From positions 1-6,132 of the forward strand of contig DKKL01000013.1 of assembly GCA_002455255.1 (NCBI GenBank): DNA of 6,132 nt, written 5' to 3'. A program made the position numbers and the translations under genes. Each line of letters begins with the position of its first letter. The stretch's first letter is position 1. Below are positions 5,963 to 6,132 of this stretch, piece by piece. Origin of the DNA: Candidatus Tepidiaquacellales bacterium UBA6667 (GTDB lineage: Bacteria; Bacteroidota; Ignavibacteria; Tepidaquicellales; Tepidaquicellaceae). Under the pieces are notes generated by a model. That model did no database searches. It had not been told where the DNA came from and was given only the letters and a program-made list of their open reading frames with translations.

Positions 5963-6132
5963 ATGCCGATAAGAAAAAACTTTAATCAAAGAAAATCAGA
6001 TAGTAATTATATTGGTTGGACGGCGATAACGGATTTGTATTATATCAGGGATGCAACGGGAAAGGAGATAGCGATTTATAACAGTTATGACATAAAACAG
6101 TGGAATTTGTTTGGATTTGAGAATGAGGGATA
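5963..6132 (+). CDS. Rhs/YD-repeat core fragment, runs off the right edge
   Basis: From ATG at 5963 the frame stays open to the window end (56 codons plus two bases). GGTGAG sits 3 bases upstream, close for a Shine-Dalgarno. Residues 24-56 include YYIRDATGKEIAIYNSYD and KQWNLFGFENEG. This matches the Rhs-repeat-associated core pattern (YY-x-RD-x-x-G followed by a polar strand and a W-N-x-x-G turn). In full-length Rhs proteins, which are large secreted shells that encapsulate a C-terminal toxin, this segment lies near the end of the shell, just before the variable tip. Here no upstream YD repeats are seen. The frame is open upstream only to 5891, and residues 1-22 do not look like Rhs. It is therefore an orphan tip, a displaced C-terminal fragment with or without a working start. 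What follows (toxin, or immediate stop) lies outside the window. Confidence 0.6.
   Translation, partial: MPIRKNFNQRKSDSNYIGWTAITDLYYIRDATGKEIAIYNSYDIKQWNLFGFENEG

Overview
The window is AT-rich and reads as part of a bacterial chromosome. The likely source is the Bacteroidota/Chlorobiota side of the tree, perhaps an Ignavibacteria-like organism. That placement is an inference from four things: Shine-Dalgarno sites are mostly weak or absent, IspH is the long cyanobacterial/plant-like form, an Rhs fragment carries the wording YYIRDATGKE, and the left edge holds intergenic repeats ending in CAGAATGACA. No rRNA or other marker is present to settle it.

Layout. Bases 1-127 hold three imperfect repeat units plus a stub, and one unit contains a strong palindrome that could end transcription of the neighbouring gene. 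Bases 135-5563 hold five tightly packed genes, all on the minus strand. In transcription order they are the GTPase hflX, a glutaryl-CoA-type acyl-CoA dehydrogenase, the ATPase and then the permease of an ABC-2 exporter, and ispH. The gaps are 15, 32, -4 (ATGA overlap) and 7 bases, so they could form one transcript running right to left. Bases 5564-5962 hold no confident gene. They contain a protein-like but start-less plus-strand reading frame with an internal stop, plus two hairpins. From 5963 to the right edge a plus-strand frame encodes a piece of an Rhs/YD-repeat core and runs off the window.

Function. The five genes do not form one pathway. HflX is a ribosome-associated stress and recycling GTPase. 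The dehydrogenase belongs to lysine/tryptophan or aromatic acid breakdown. The ABC pair makes a membrane exporter of unknown substrate. IspH performs the last step of the MEP isoprenoid pathway. The cluster looks like housekeeping genes sharing a transcript. The accessory signal is confined to the right end, where an orphan Rhs tip and decayed coding sequence suggest past rearrangement of a polymorphic-toxin type locus.

I did not find convincing evidence of a new biological system. The items most worth a second look are the orphan Rhs tip with the decayed frame upstream of it, and the left-edge repeat cluster.
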